A DNA stretch of 50,971 bases from the NCBI GenBank assembly GCA_040880405.1, contig JBBDIM010000014.1:1-50971 (forward strand), read 5' to 3'. Origin of the DNA: JBBDIM01 sp040880405. Lineage in GTDB: Bacteria; Planctomycetota; Planctomycetia; Pirellulales; Pirellulaceae. The notes under the pieces are model-generated. The model ran no database searches, had not been told where the DNA came from, and saw only the letters and a list, made by a program, of their open reading frames with translations. Positions 8,765-17,577 of the stretch are shown here, in pieces. Both the position numbers and the translations under genes were made by a program. Position 1 is the first letter of the stretch. Every line of letters begins with the position of its first letter.

Positions 8765-9610
8765 ATGGAAAAATGGCCCATCGGTGTATTCGCCAGTATC
8801 GACGCAGGACTCGGAGTGCATCTGGAAGTGGTGCAGGATCTGGGAATTCCGACCATTCAATTGCACGCCCCAAGCGCCGCGTCTCGCACGCCGGAGAACG
8901 CCGAGAAGTTTTTGGCGAAGCTTTCGGAGATGGGAATTCGCCTGACCTGTGTGTTTGCCGGATTCGAGGGGGAAAGTTATGCCGATATTCCTACGACTCA
9001 GCGAACCGTCGGCCTGGTACCGGCCGAGACGCGCGCTGAGCGCCTCAAGGACATGAAGTCGATCGCCGATTTCGCCCGGCAACTCGGGTGCGATTCTGTC
9101 GGGCTGCACTTGGGTTTCATTCCCCACGATTCGTCCGATCCGGTTTACGGCGAGGTTGTGGAGGTGACGCGGGAACTGTGCGACCACTGCAAGTCTCTCT
9201 CGCAGGCCCTGCACCTGGAGACGGGACAGGAATCGGCCGATGGTCTGTTGCAATTCATCGCGGATACCGATCGAACCAACCTAAAGGTCAACTTCGATCC
9301 GGCCAACATGGTTTTGTACGGGACCGGTGAACCGATTGAGGCGGTCCGTAAGATTGGCAAATTCGTGGGAAGTGTTCACTGCAAGGACGCCAAATGGGCG
9401 GCCAACCCGGGCCAAGAATGGGGTCAGGAAGTCCCCTTGGGCCAGGGAGACGTGGGGATGGAAAACTACCTGCAGGCATTGCTCGACATCGGGTATACCG
9501 GCCCGCTGACGATCGAACGGGAAATCCCCCAGGATCCGCAGCGTCAGAAGCAGGAAGTGGGCGGAGCGGTTCAATTGTTGACCGAGCTCAAAGCCAAGCT
9601 GCTGGGATAG
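8765..9610 (+). CDS. sugar phosphate isomerase/epimerase (TIM barrel)
   Basis: 281 residues, the usual length for the xylose-isomerase-like TIM barrel (AP endonuclease family 2 fold). The metal-binding pattern is visible: Glu in LHLETGQES, Asp in NFDPANM, His in GSVHCKDAK, and a final Glu in LTIEREI. The start at ATG 8765 is set by AAAGGA eight bases upstream; the 21 residues encoded before it are not barrel-like. Members isomerise or epimerise sugars, sugar acids or inositols, commonly alongside Gfo/Idh/MocA dehydrogenases and DUF1080 proteins, both of which lie within 8 kb here. No signal peptide is present, so it is cytoplasmic. Substrate cannot be assigned. Confidence 0.9.
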   Translation: MEKWPIGVFASIDAGLGVHLEVVQDLGIPTIQLHAPSAASRTPENAEKFLAKLSEMGIRLTCVFAGFEGESYADIPTTQRTVGLVPAETRAERLKDMKSIADFARQLGCDSVGLHLGFIPHDSSDPVYGEVVEVTRELCDHCKSLSQALHLETGQESADGLLQFIADTDRTNLKVNFDPANMVLYGTGEPIEAVRKIGKFVGSVHCKDAKWAANPGQEWGQEVPLGQGDVGMENYLQALLDIGYTGPLTIEREIPQDPQRQKQEVGGAVQLLTELKAKLLG

Positions 9611-9667
9611 TCGCTGATTTCCCTGCGCCGGTTGATGATCCGACAACTGTCCCCAGGCGGTTTGGGA

Positions 9668-10078
9668 CTAGCGGTCAGCACTCGCCTTGTTGGATGAGAC
9701 GGGTGCTTTGCGGGGTTTAGCTGGTGGCGTATTTCGTGGCCGGAGAAACCATGCCAATACCAATAGTGGGATGACAAACAGCGCCAGACGGCGATGAATC
9801 GCGATCAGGATCGCGCTGACGCAACATCCTACCGCCAGCCATGCGGGCAATCTTTTCAGGTTGGGGTATGCGAGCCAGATGGCGGCCATGACCAGCCCAA
9901 CTTTGAACAGGGCACCCTGCATTTCGGGAACGCGGATGGCAGTCTCGCCACCCGCAATATAGAAACCCGCCGCGATTAGGAGACAGGCAACTGCAATCAC
10001 TCCGATTTTGGTCCTAAGGCTAATCAATTTGAAGAGGGGGGCGATATTTAAAGAGGCGATTCGTAGTTGAAAATTCAA
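9668..10078 (-). CDS. small membrane protein of unknown function
   Basis: Up to 136 residues with three to four hydrophobic segments (about 23-42, 58-72, 78-95, 100-112) and a basic Pro/Lys-rich cytoplasmic-like tail (PPAKPRKAP). No family is recognised. The longest frame opens with TTG at 10078 and has no clear ribosome binding site; a GTG near residue 27, close after AGGACC, could be the true start. It lies 98 bases beyond the last gene of the MoxR/HtrA train on its upstream side, on the same strand, so it might be a read-through tail gene. It converges with the isomerase gene. The regular hydrophobic pattern favours a real gene, but this is not certain. Confidence 0.55.
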   Translation of the reverse strand: MNFQLRIASLNIAPLFKLISLRTKIGVIAVACLLIAAGFYIAGGETAIRVPEMQGALFKVGLVMAAIWLAYPNLKRLPAWLAVGCCVSAILIAIHRRLALFVIPLLVLAWFLRPRNTPPAKPRKAPVSSNKASADR

Positions 10079-10176
10079 GCGTTACAGGGCCGAGGTGAAA
10101 CTGACGTGTTTTATACGAAATGAAATCACTGAATGGGCATGCTCACGCCTTTTCGGCCGCATAGTATGGTCAGAAA

Positions 10177-12297
10177 TCAAATCCTATCAAGCGAATCAAT
10201 CCAGCGAATGATCCACTGTCGATTGGTCGGCTCTAGTTCAGAGGTGAGTTCGGGACCGGTGCCCAGTTCTACTTTGAGAACATGCTGCTTCAGCTTTTCC
10301 ATCGCCTCCAGTTGAGCGATGATCGGTTGGGCCAACCGGGTCTCCGGCGTATACATTGCAACAATTTCCAGAAACGAAAGTGGATCGTTGTCCGGGACAC
10401 TCGCACCCCGGGGGACGGGGGAATTTATCGCCAAGACGCCGCCCAGCACGTCACGGTTTTCGAAAGAGGTCAGGAATCCCAGTCCCCCGCCACCCTCGGC
10501 ACCGATGATCACGGTTCGGAGGGGATCGATGGCATAGCCCTGGGTCATCCGATCAATCATCTTGCGAACCACCCCGGTTTCAGATCGATTCCAGCGGCCA
10601 TCGTTTGCGGGCTGAATTGCCAAGATGGCCAGACCATACTTTTCACATTGCTCTTTCCAATGAGGGATAAGCTTGTTAGCCGATTCACCATCGGTGTTTA
10701 GCCAAACGATTAGCCCCAGAGGCACGCCGGTTTGAGCCAAGTCGGGAACCCAAGCGAACGCCTCATTCGGTTCTTCCGGCAAGCGGAATTCAATGTCGCC
10801 GACTTCGATTCCCTCATTTTTGGCGGCTCCCTCAGGAAATTGAGGAGCGGGGATCTCTTCGGGTAACTTGGAAGGGTGTTCGGCCAACGTGACTTCCAGT
10901 TGCAGAGTTTCCCCTGCTCGGATGACGGTCATTTTCTGGGCTGATTCCGACTTCTCGATCGCCTGAATCGCGATCCGCAGAGCCGCCGCGTCGGTGATCG
11001 GCTCGTTGTTGAGGTGAGTGATGGTATCTTCCGCCTTGAGCTCCGACATGGCAGCCGGACTGTCAGGGTAGACATAGCGAACGACGACCCCACTCGAATT
11101 GCTCTGGTCCCCGTTTTCGTCGCCGCTGGTATCCTCTTGATTAGCCCCGGCGGCGGGATCGTCCGATTTTGGCTGGACATCCTCATCCCCAGCCTGTCCA
11201 TCTGCGTCGGCGGCTTCTTCAAGTCGAGGACCAGTTCGCTCAGGCAGGATCCCGAGGAAGGGGCGGGCGTATGGAACGAGCTCGCCCGCGAGGGTCAGCT
11301 CCACCTCAATTTGCTCCTCACCCCGTTTGACCGTGAGGTTCACGGTATCCTCGGCGTAAAGCCCTCCCAGAATATGCTTGAGTTGCGCCTGGCGGACAAT
11401 CTCGGTACCGGCGGCCTTCACGATGACATCCCCCGCTTCAATTCCAGCCTGTTGGGCGGGGGAATTGTAGCGAACGGCACCGATCGCGGGTGGATCGACG
11501 ATTACGTCGTTCCCTTTAAGACTGACGCCCAATAAGCCTGACCGGAGGTCGGTCCCCTCTTTCCAGACGTCAAGCCGGGGTAGAATATCTGAAATGGGCA
11601 CCGCGAAGCCGATGCCGGAATCGTACCACTCGACGCCCGCAAGTTCGCCGGTATCTTGCGGTGAGAGGGGTGTAAGAATGCCCATAACGCGTCCCTGAAT
11701 ATCGATCAGTGGCCCGCCATAGTTGTTGGGCGAAATTTTCGCGTCGGTTTGGATCGCCTTGCCCCAGACCCGGTCGGTGGCGCTGAGCACTCCGACCGAG
11801 AGATTGGCATCTTCCGCGGAGAAAATCTTCCCTAAGGCGATCGTCCATTGTCCGGCACGAAGTTCATCTCGCGGGACGATCTCCGGTTCGGCGAGCGGCT
11901 CGTCCGGCTCGACTTTCAAGAGCGCCAACATACGGTTGTGATCTCGCGCGACTACTTTGGCCGGTAGCCGCTTTCCGCCGGACAGGGTGACCAAGATCGA
12001 AGAGGGCTGGGTCACTAGGCTGAAAAGGCTGGTGACGATATGTCCGTCTTCATCGATGATCGTGCCGGAGGTCCGGCTGTTGGTCAAGAGTGTCTCCCCC
12101 ACGCGTTCCAGGCCACCGACCGTCTCTATCTGGACGACCCAACCCTGGGCTTTCTCGACCGCGGCGCGGATTGCGGCCTGTTCCGCCTGGTTGAGCTCGG
12201 AATTCTGGGCCACCACCGAAGGAACGGGCAGCAGGCCAATCCCCAAGCCTACAAGGGCGAGTGTCGCCGCGATAAGCCGCATGGATATGACGTTCAT
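10177..12297 (-). CDS. secreted trypsin-fold/PDZ pseudoprotease with alpha/beta-hydrolase-like C-terminus
   Basis: 706 residues. A signal peptide (about 1-30, cleavage near VVAQN) is followed by an HtrA-type trypsin fold (about 45-245), a PDZ domain (about 255-340), a Glu/Asp-rich linker (about 355-400), a second PDZ (about 400-475) and an alpha/beta-hydrolase-like domain (about 520-706). The catalytic positions are lost. The His site reads TSLFS (Phe92), the Asp site HNRMLALLKV (Met123), and the usual GNSGGP reads NNYGGP (Tyr193). The C-terminal nucleophile elbow, normally GxSxGG, reads GAEGGG with Glu601. It should therefore bind rather than cut. It is the last gene of the train, 93 bases after another inactive relative, with only a weak ribosome binding site. 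A role as periplasmic scaffold or sensor is inference. Confidence 0.85.
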   Translation of the reverse strand: MNVISMRLIAATLALVGLGIGLLPVPSVVAQNSELNQAEQAAIRAAVEKAQGWVVQIETVGGLERVGETLLTNSRTSGTIIDEDGHIVTSLFSLVTQPSSILVTLSGGKRLPAKVVARDHNRMLALLKVEPDEPLAEPEIVPRDELRAGQWTIALGKIFSAEDANLSVGVLSATDRVWGKAIQTDAKISPNNYGGPLIDIQGRVMGILTPLSPQDTGELAGVEWYDSGIGFAVPISDILPRLDVWKEGTDLRSGLLGVSLKGNDVIVDPPAIGAVRYNSPAQQAGIEAGDVIVKAAGTEIVRQAQLKHILGGLYAEDTVNLTVKRGEEQIEVELTLAGELVPYARPFLGILPERTGPRLEEAADADGQAGDEDVQPKSDDPAAGANQEDTSGDENGDQSNSSGVVVRYVYPDSPAAMSELKAEDTITHLNNEPITDAAALRIAIQAIEKSESAQKMTVIRAGETLQLEVTLAEHPSKLPEEIPAPQFPEGAAKNEGIEVGDIEFRLPEEPNEAFAWVPDLAQTGVPLGLIVWLNTDGESANKLIPHWKEQCEKYGLAILAIQPANDGRWNRSETGVVRKMIDRMTQGYAIDPLRTVIIGAEGGGGLGFLTSFENRDVLGGVLAINSPVPRGASVPDNDPLSFLEIVAMYTPETRLAQPIIAQLEAMEKLKQHVLKVELGTGPELTSELEPTNRQWIIRWIDSLDRI

Positions 12298-12390
12298 TGG
12301 TTCAATACTCTCAAGAGGCGAACGCTATGCGCCCCGTTGTTGTTCGATTTGAGTCATTTGGGACCAGTGCCCCCAACCTGCTCGGTTTCA

Positions 12391-13452
12391 CTAACGGATC
12401 TCGTTAAATCCCAATTCCAGTAGTTCTCCGTCGCGAAGCACCGTGATCTGAACCGGATCGTCCCGATCAAGGTAGCGGAAAGCCTGATGGAGGTCCTTTT
12501 GGGAGGAAATTAACTCGCCGTTGACGAACATGATCAGATCGTCGGGCTGAATATCCAGCTTTGTCGCCTGCGACTCGGATAGCGATCGCTCGACGTATGG
12601 TGGGGTTTTCTCCAAGACGTTGGGGATCAGGACAATACCCAAATGGTTTAGCTTCAAGGGAGCGGCTGGTTGTGGGGTATCGGCATCGGTCGGCGCGGGG
12701 CGAGACTTGCCCGCCAACAGATCTTCGATTGGCTCGCGGAGCTCGCTCATCGGAACGGCATAGTTTAGCCAAACATCGTTGAGCGAACTACGAATCTCTT
12801 TGCCTTGCAATCCGGCAAGACGGCCTTGTTGGTCGGTCAAAACGCCCCCAGCGGCACCCGGATTATTGGTGACCGCGTCGACGATGTAGACCTTCCCTTT
12901 GTAAGGAATGGGAAAGACGCTGCGGCGGGCGTCGAGATTGGTGATCGCCGAGACATATCCCTTGAGTACACTAGCTGGTTCCGCCCCGCTGGCGATGCCG
13001 AATAAGTTGCTGAACGCGAGGACTCGGTCTCCCTTGCGAGGTTCGACCGACTCGTCGAGGTGGAAAAACGATACATCTTCCACCTCGACCTTGAGGACCG
13101 CGATTCCATACCGTGGATCAGCACCGGTCAGTTCCGCTACAAAACGGCGGCCATCGTCGAGCACCACGGTGATCACACTGCTGTCCAGAACATAGCTCCA
13201 GGCGGTCAGAATGTGCCCCTCAGAGGAGATGAAACTCCCGGATTGGTACGATTCCAGGCCGCGGAGTCCCCCCGCGCCGTAAATCTTCACAATCTTCGGA
13301 TGGACTTGGTCCATGACCTCGGCCAGACTTGATTCGGCCGAAACGGAACCGATAGGCGCAAACCAGAGGAGACTAATCAGGCCAAGCATGACCTCCAAGC
13401 CACGATAGATCAATGCGTGAATCGGTACTTTATTGAATGCTCGATCACGCAC
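12391..13452 (-). CDS. trypsin-fold/PDZ pseudoprotease
   Basis: 353 residues. A hydrophobic signal or anchor (about 20-38, ending SVSAES) is followed by an HtrA-type domain (about 45-235) and one PDZ domain (about 265-353, with LDIQPDDLIMFVNGELI). All three catalytic positions are replaced: Ser86 in TAWSY for His, Gly116 in DPRYGIAVLK for Asp, and Ala201 in NPGAAGGV for Ser. The surrounding fold residues are well kept, so these are deliberate-looking losses rather than decay. GTG at 13452 is the chosen start because AAGGAGA sits six bases upstream, immediately after the preceding gene's TAA at 13454-13456. An ATG at 13485 would overlap that gene by 32 bases. Tight spacing implies co-translation with the active protease next door. 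Confidence 0.85.
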   Translation of the reverse strand: MRDRAFNKVPIHALIYRGLEVMLGLISLLWFAPIGSVSAESSLAEVMDQVHPKIVKIYGAGGLRGLESYQSGSFISSEGHILTAWSYVLDSSVITVVLDDGRRFVAELTGADPRYGIAVLKVEVEDVSFFHLDESVEPRKGDRVLAFSNLFGIASGAEPASVLKGYVSAITNLDARRSVFPIPYKGKVYIVDAVTNNPGAAGGVLTDQQGRLAGLQGKEIRSSLNDVWLNYAVPMSELREPIEDLLAGKSRPAPTDADTPQPAAPLKLNHLGIVLIPNVLEKTPPYVERSLSESQATKLDIQPDDLIMFVNGELISSQKDLHQAFRYLDRDDPVQITVLRDGELLELGFNEIR

Positions 13453-13453
13453 C

Positions 13454-15265
13454 TTAAGTCTCCTTATTGGGGGCGGCGTTCTCATCGGATCCGGACTTCA
13501 ATTCCCACGATTCGATGGTCAAGACCTCGAATGGAGAGTCGCCAAAAACAACGACCATCCGGCCCGGTAACCGAGCGGTTCCCTCTTCCCGCCACTCGGA
13601 AAACAGGATTTCGCATGGGTCGGAGTCGGTATCGGGATACATCTCCAGAGCGATAAGCTCGCCCGATTCCTGATCGAAATAAAACCGGGTTTCGAGGGCG
13701 TCGAACAAACCGATCAAAACGTCATAACGCACCTGAGAGTCATTCCGCGGGGCAGTTCCTAGATAATAAACCTCGCCATAGTCTTCCGGGCCCACCACCA
13801 GCAAGCGTCGCCAACTGGCGAGTGCAACCAATAGACCACCACTACCCCGGGGATCGAGTTGGGTGGTCAGGTCGCCGCCCAACTCGATCTCCACCCCCTG
13901 CCCGGCGAATTGAGCTTGAATTCGGTGCTCGGAGAGTTCAATTACCGCGTCGTCTCCATCAGCAAGCTGGGCCTGGAGTCTCCATGTAGAACCAGCAGTA
14001 GACCAATCGGACTTGGCGGAAAAGGCCTCCCAAATACGTTCGCGGGCGGCCCGATTGAAGTGATAGTTGGCGTAACCGGTTCGTTCCTCGTGCAAGTGCT
14101 TCCACTGTTCTGGTGGAGGCTGTTTGGGTGGACCTTGCGATGGAATCATGGGATGACGAGGCTCGCCCTCCTCCTCTTCCGGTCCTTTGGGGCCTTCCTC
14201 CGGACTGGGAGGAATTGGCACGCTACCGAGCTTCCGCAGCAATTCCGTCCGGGCATGGACTCCGGCGAGTCGCACGTGAATCGTCTCCCGCTTGCCATCG
14301 CGCCGATAAGTAAGCGGGACCTTCCAACCTTTAGGAAAAATCCCCAAGACATTTTTGAAACTGTTGACCGACGCGATGTCCCGGCCACCGAAGCTAAGCA
14401 GTACATCGCCATAGCGAAGTCCCCGGCGGTAGACATCGGAGGAGGTCAAAATATTGCTCACCGTCACTCGACCATCCGTGTCGCCGGTAACCGTCGCGCC
14501 AAGAGTGGCATGATCGACGATCCTGCCGCTTTTAAGGTATCCTAGAAAATTCATTATTTGGTTCATTGAGATGGCGTAGCCGACTCCGACATTAACCCGG
14601 CCGCGCTTCTCGAATGACCCACGACCATTAATGCCGATCAACTGCCCCTCACTATTGAACAGCGGGCCACCGGAATTCCCGGGGTTGATCGCGGCGTCGG
14701 TTTGAATGCAGTCTGCGTACTCCAGCAAGGTTCCGGCGGGATACTGGTACCGGTTAACTCCGGAGACGATCCCCCAACTGACCGAGGGCTGTAAATCGGT
14801 GGCCAGCAGGAAAGGGTTGCCCACCGCAAAGCACCAATCGCCGACCCGGACGGTATCGCTATCGGCGATTTCAGCAACCGGGAAGTCGTCACGGCCGAGG
14901 AGCTTGATCAGGGCGACATCGCCGGTCGGGTCGGACCCTACGATCACTGCGTCGTACACCTTGCCCCCTTCTTCGGGCAAACTGCACTTCATGAAGTTAC
15001 CGGCTGGATCCGCGACGTGAAAGTTGGTCAGGGCGTAGCCATCCGGGCTGATGATGACGCCACTTCCACCGCCGGCGGCACCGGCGAAGATCGAAATACT
15101 AGGTTCGGAGGCCTTGGCGACCGCTTCGATCCGGTGCTTCTCCCCCTCCAAAACGATTGCCAAAGTCTCGGTATCGAGTGGTTCCGCCGGTGCGGTGCTC
15201 GCCAGCAATAGAATCACCGCGAAAGGATGAAGGTACCTAATGCTACGCTGGAATATCATGTTCAT
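13454..15265 (-). CDS. HtrA/DegP-like serine protease, catalytic triad intact
   Basis: 603 residues. A signal peptide (about 1-27, ending TAPAEP) is followed by a trypsin-like domain (about 45-245) with complete catalytic residues: His83 in LTNFHV, Asp116 in DPTGDVALI and Ser198 in NPGNSGGP. A PDZ domain follows (about 255-335, with RRGLRYGDVLLSFGG). A Pro/Glu-rich linker then leads to a C-terminal domain of about 230 residues that I do not recognise. DegP-type proteases degrade or refold damaged envelope proteins. The start ATG at 15265 overlaps the upstream stop as ATGA; a longer frame reaches 15307 but would overlap further without benefit. It is the only active member of a three-gene protease set, followed at once by two inactive relatives. 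Confidence 0.9.
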   Translation of the reverse strand: MNMIFQRSIRYLHPFAVILLLASTAPAEPLDTETLAIVLEGEKHRIEAVAKASEPSISIFAGAAGGGSGVIISPDGYALTNFHVADPAGNFMKCSLPEEGGKVYDAVIVGSDPTGDVALIKLLGRDDFPVAEIADSDTVRVGDWCFAVGNPFLLATDLQPSVSWGIVSGVNRYQYPAGTLLEYADCIQTDAAINPGNSGGPLFNSEGQLIGINGRGSFEKRGRVNVGVGYAISMNQIMNFLGYLKSGRIVDHATLGATVTGDTDGRVTVSNILTSSDVYRRGLRYGDVLLSFGGRDIASVNSFKNVLGIFPKGWKVPLTYRRDGKRETIHVRLAGVHARTELLRKLGSVPIPPSPEEGPKGPEEEEGEPRHPMIPSQGPPKQPPPEQWKHLHEERTGYANYHFNRAARERIWEAFSAKSDWSTAGSTWRLQAQLADGDDAVIELSEHRIQAQFAGQGVEIELGGDLTTQLDPRGSGGLLVALASWRRLLVVGPEDYGEVYYLGTAPRNDSQVRYDVLIGLFDALETRFYFDQESGELIALEMYPDTDSDPCEILFSEWREEGTARLPGRMVVVFGDSPFEVLTIESWELKSGSDENAAPNKET

Positions 15266-16512
15266 TTCAATATCCGAGGTTGGCAGATGTGCAATACGTC
15301 TCCCCATCCGCTCGACTCGCTGAAGTCGACAATAATTCGCAAACGGCGAACCTGAGAGACATCGACCACTAGTTCCTGTGGTACGGTATCGTTTGTGAGA
15401 AGTTTCTCCGCGAGGATCCGCTGATCTCCCACGAGACTGAACTTAAGGCCTCCGTTGTGTGAACCACGGGGCGAGAGACCGATTAGGGCCCGAAACTGTT
15501 GGAAGCCTTCGGGCAGCGTATAAATGATTTCCGTCTTGGCCTGGGCGGCGATGCCCTTTGCGAAGTTCTGTAGTTTTCCGTCTCGTTCTAAGGAAAGAGG
15601 TTCTTCCCGGAACGATGAGTCGAATCGTGGGGCATACACGAGGGCGAGCTCGTCTTTGGAAAGTAATGAACCGATGAAGGGATTCCACTGGGTGCGATCG
15701 GGTGAGATTTCGGTCAAAAACAGAATGTTGCCCGCCGCGAAATCAAACGACTCCACCTGCGATAAGGGAATTTGATGCCGTACGCCCGACAATGAGGTGA
15801 TTTCCAGTTGATCCTCCTGGAGCTTCATGTCACGGAGTTGCCATGAGGAACCATCGTGCGTTTCTAACGTTCCAAGCGAGATTGGCAAACGTCGTTCCTG
15901 ACGTTGATAAAATAGGAGGCCAAACAGCTTTTCTCGGTTCACATCGGTCTGAATGTCGTCCAGTTGAATCGATATGTTTTCCCCCTCAATGTTCGTGATT
16001 ATCACCTCCTGATGCGTCAATTCTCCTTCCCGAACCAAGACGATCGCGTCGCCGAGGATCGGTTCTTCGAGGAGTTCCGTCCAGTTCGCGGTGAGGGATT
16101 CGCCGCCAATTTCCTCTCCCTGATCAGCGTTTGGGAAACGCATGCCGCGAACATGTGTCTTGGTGAGGGTCAGAAGGGTATCATTCGCGGTTTGGATCGC
16201 GAAGTCACGACCGCCAAACTCCACACTACGGCCTTTGATTCGTGATCCATCGACCAACAAGACCTCAAGAGGGACACTACTCGTCGTGGAAGCTTCCTTG
16301 GCTCGCTTGAGCGAGACGGTGAAGATCTCATTGAGGGGGATCACTCGCTTCTGGTCATCGGCGAGCTGAACCGTCACAGCTTTCCCGTCGATGTCGATCA
16401 GCTCGCCGCTGAGCGAATCGCTGCTAGCTAGTTGAATCTCGACGGAGGGACTCGCGGAGAGGACCGTCATCGCTAGAAATAAGGTAAGGGACGCCATGAG
16501 CCGATCTGTCAA
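15262..16512 (-). CDS. secreted protein with beta repeats and NPCBM domain
   Basis: 416 residues. An N-terminal signal peptide (about 1-23) is followed by several similar beta-rich units, each built on the plan of a residue stretch like SGELIDIDGKAVTVQL, then a short loop ending in a basic-acidic pair (about 25-75, 80-130, 150-205, 210-255). The C-terminus (about 320-416) fits the NPCBM/NEW2 module, a putative carbohydrate-binding beta sandwich, with FRALIGLSPRG, KFSLVGD and LRIIVDFSES segments. It probably recognises a polymer or glycoprotein in the periplasm. Start: TTG 16512 keeps an Arg in the signal n-region, while ATG 16497 is an alternative. It is embedded in the train, 18 bases after the polyQ protein, and overlaps the HtrA start by ATGA. 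Its role with the protease, perhaps substrate recruitment, is inference. Confidence 0.8.
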   Translation of the reverse strand: MTDRLMASLTLFLAMTVLSASPSVEIQLASSDSLSGELIDIDGKAVTVQLADDQKRVIPLNEIFTVSLKRAKEASTTSSVPLEVLLVDGSRIKGRSVEFGGRDFAIQTANDTLLTLTKTHVRGMRFPNADQGEEIGGESLTANWTELLEEPILGDAIVLVREGELTHQEVIITNIEGENISIQLDDIQTDVNREKLFGLLFYQRQERRLPISLGTLETHDGSSWQLRDMKLQEDQLEITSLSGVRHQIPLSQVESFDFAAGNILFLTEISPDRTQWNPFIGSLLSKDELALVYAPRFDSSFREEPLSLERDGKLQNFAKGIAAQAKTEIIYTLPEGFQQFRALIGLSPRGSHNGGLKFSLVGDQRILAEKLLTNDTVPQELVVDVSQVRRLRIIVDFSESSGWGDVLHICQPRILK

Positions 16513-16530
16513 TCTTCTAGGTACGGGAAA

Positions 16531-17577
16531 TCAATTGGAATCGCCTTCTTGGGCGAGCTTCCGGAAGTACTCCTCGATCACACGGCGATAGTGCGATGGG
16601 AACTCGTTCGATATCTGCTGCAGGGCCTCCTGGCGTTCCTTGGGTGGTAAATTTCCCCAGTCACCGCCATCTTTCAATTTGCGGGGATCGACTTCGCCTG
16701 GGCCACTGACATCCCCACCCTGGCCGTTTTCCAGAGGACTCGAGGGTGAGGAATTCCCCTGGCCACCCTGCTGTTGTTGCTGTTGTTGTTGCATCTGTTG
16801 TTGCTGTTCTTCGAGTTCTTCGATCATCTTGTCAAGTTTGGTGACAACATCCTCCTCGGTCTGGCGGACCTTCTTACCGGCACGGCCAAGGTCGAGTCGG
16901 CGTTCAATGTCGCGCATCAGGCGGGCAACTTCGTCCAGAGAGTCTACCTCCAACGGTTCAATGTCGGACAGCATTAATTGCGAAACGACCAGATACCTCC
17001 GCGGCAGCCCTTCCGGACGGTCCAGGAGCCGTTTCAGGTTCGTCAGGCATTCTTCCTTTTCCAGCAGGTGATGCTGACAGACCGCCTTGAAAAATAACAT
17101 GGCGGCGGGATCGAGCGTTAGGCTCGGATTCATAGCCGTCAATTCGGGGAGTGCCTCATCATACAAGCCTTGCTCTGCCAAGCGGCTTCCGTACAAAAAC
17201 CGGGCCTGATTCAAGAGAGAGGGTGGGATGCCCAGGTCGGTATCTTCTGGTTGTAACGGTCCGGCATAAGCCGACTGGGTTTGAACCCGGTCTATTTTTT
17301 CTGCCATTTCCGGGGCCAGAAGAAGCAGTGTCTTCCACATCTGCGCAGCAAGGTCGATCTCTTTGCTTTCCTCGACTTGCCAGAGTTCTTCTAACTTAGC
17401 GGTGGTCTCCACGTCCAGATTTTGATGACTCGCCCAACTAGCGACATCCTGGCGAAGAGACGAGTCCGAAGGAGGGGCCCACCGTTTAGCCGGGTTAAGC
17501 TCCAAGTCAGCGGCCCATGCCGAACTGCAAAATAGGAGCGAGACGCCTAGGGCTGAAGCGAATATATCACGGATCAT
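16531..17577 (-). CDS. secreted TPR-like protein with polyglutamine tract
   Basis: 348 residues. A signal peptide (about 1-22, SSAWAADL) leads to a helical region (about 45-200) whose spacing suggests two or three TPR-like repeats, for example LNQARFLYGSRLAEQGLYDEALPEL and a following FFKAVCQHHLLEKEECLTNL segment, each given here by its core. A coiled-coil stretch (about 225-262) then runs into a nearly pure glutamine/methionine tract (about 258-272, CAG/CAA codons at roughly 16772-16815 on the plus strand), a Gly/Ser/Pro linker, and a basic helical tail. No enzyme motif is visible. The start overlaps the stop of the upstream coiled-coil gene as ATGA, so translation is probably coupled. It may be a scaffold for the vWA proteins; I cannot assign a family. 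Confidence 0.8.
   Translation of the reverse strand: MIRDIFASALGVSLLFCSSAWAADLELNPAKRWAPPSDSSLRQDVASWASHQNLDVETTAKLEELWQVEESKEIDLAAQMWKTLLLLAPEMAEKIDRVQTQSAYAGPLQPEDTDLGIPPSLLNQARFLYGSRLAEQGLYDEALPELTAMNPSLTLDPAAMLFFKAVCQHHLLEKEECLTNLKRLLDRPEGLPRRYLVVSQLMLSDIEPLEVDSLDEVARLMRDIERRLDLGRAGKKVRQTEEDVVTKLDKMIEELEEQQQQMQQQQQQQQGGQGNSSPSSPLENGQGGDVSGPGEVDPRKLKDGGDWGNLPPKERQEALQQISNEFPSHYRRVIEEYFRKLAQEGDSN

Noticed and set aside
13859..14545. 228-codon plus-strand frame inside the active protease gene
   Set aside because: Shadow of the protease reading frame; no start signal or family match.
16772..16815. Gln-codon repeat as a CRISPR or satellite array
   Set aside because: Units are single codons in frame within a clear gene; no spacers or longer repeats.
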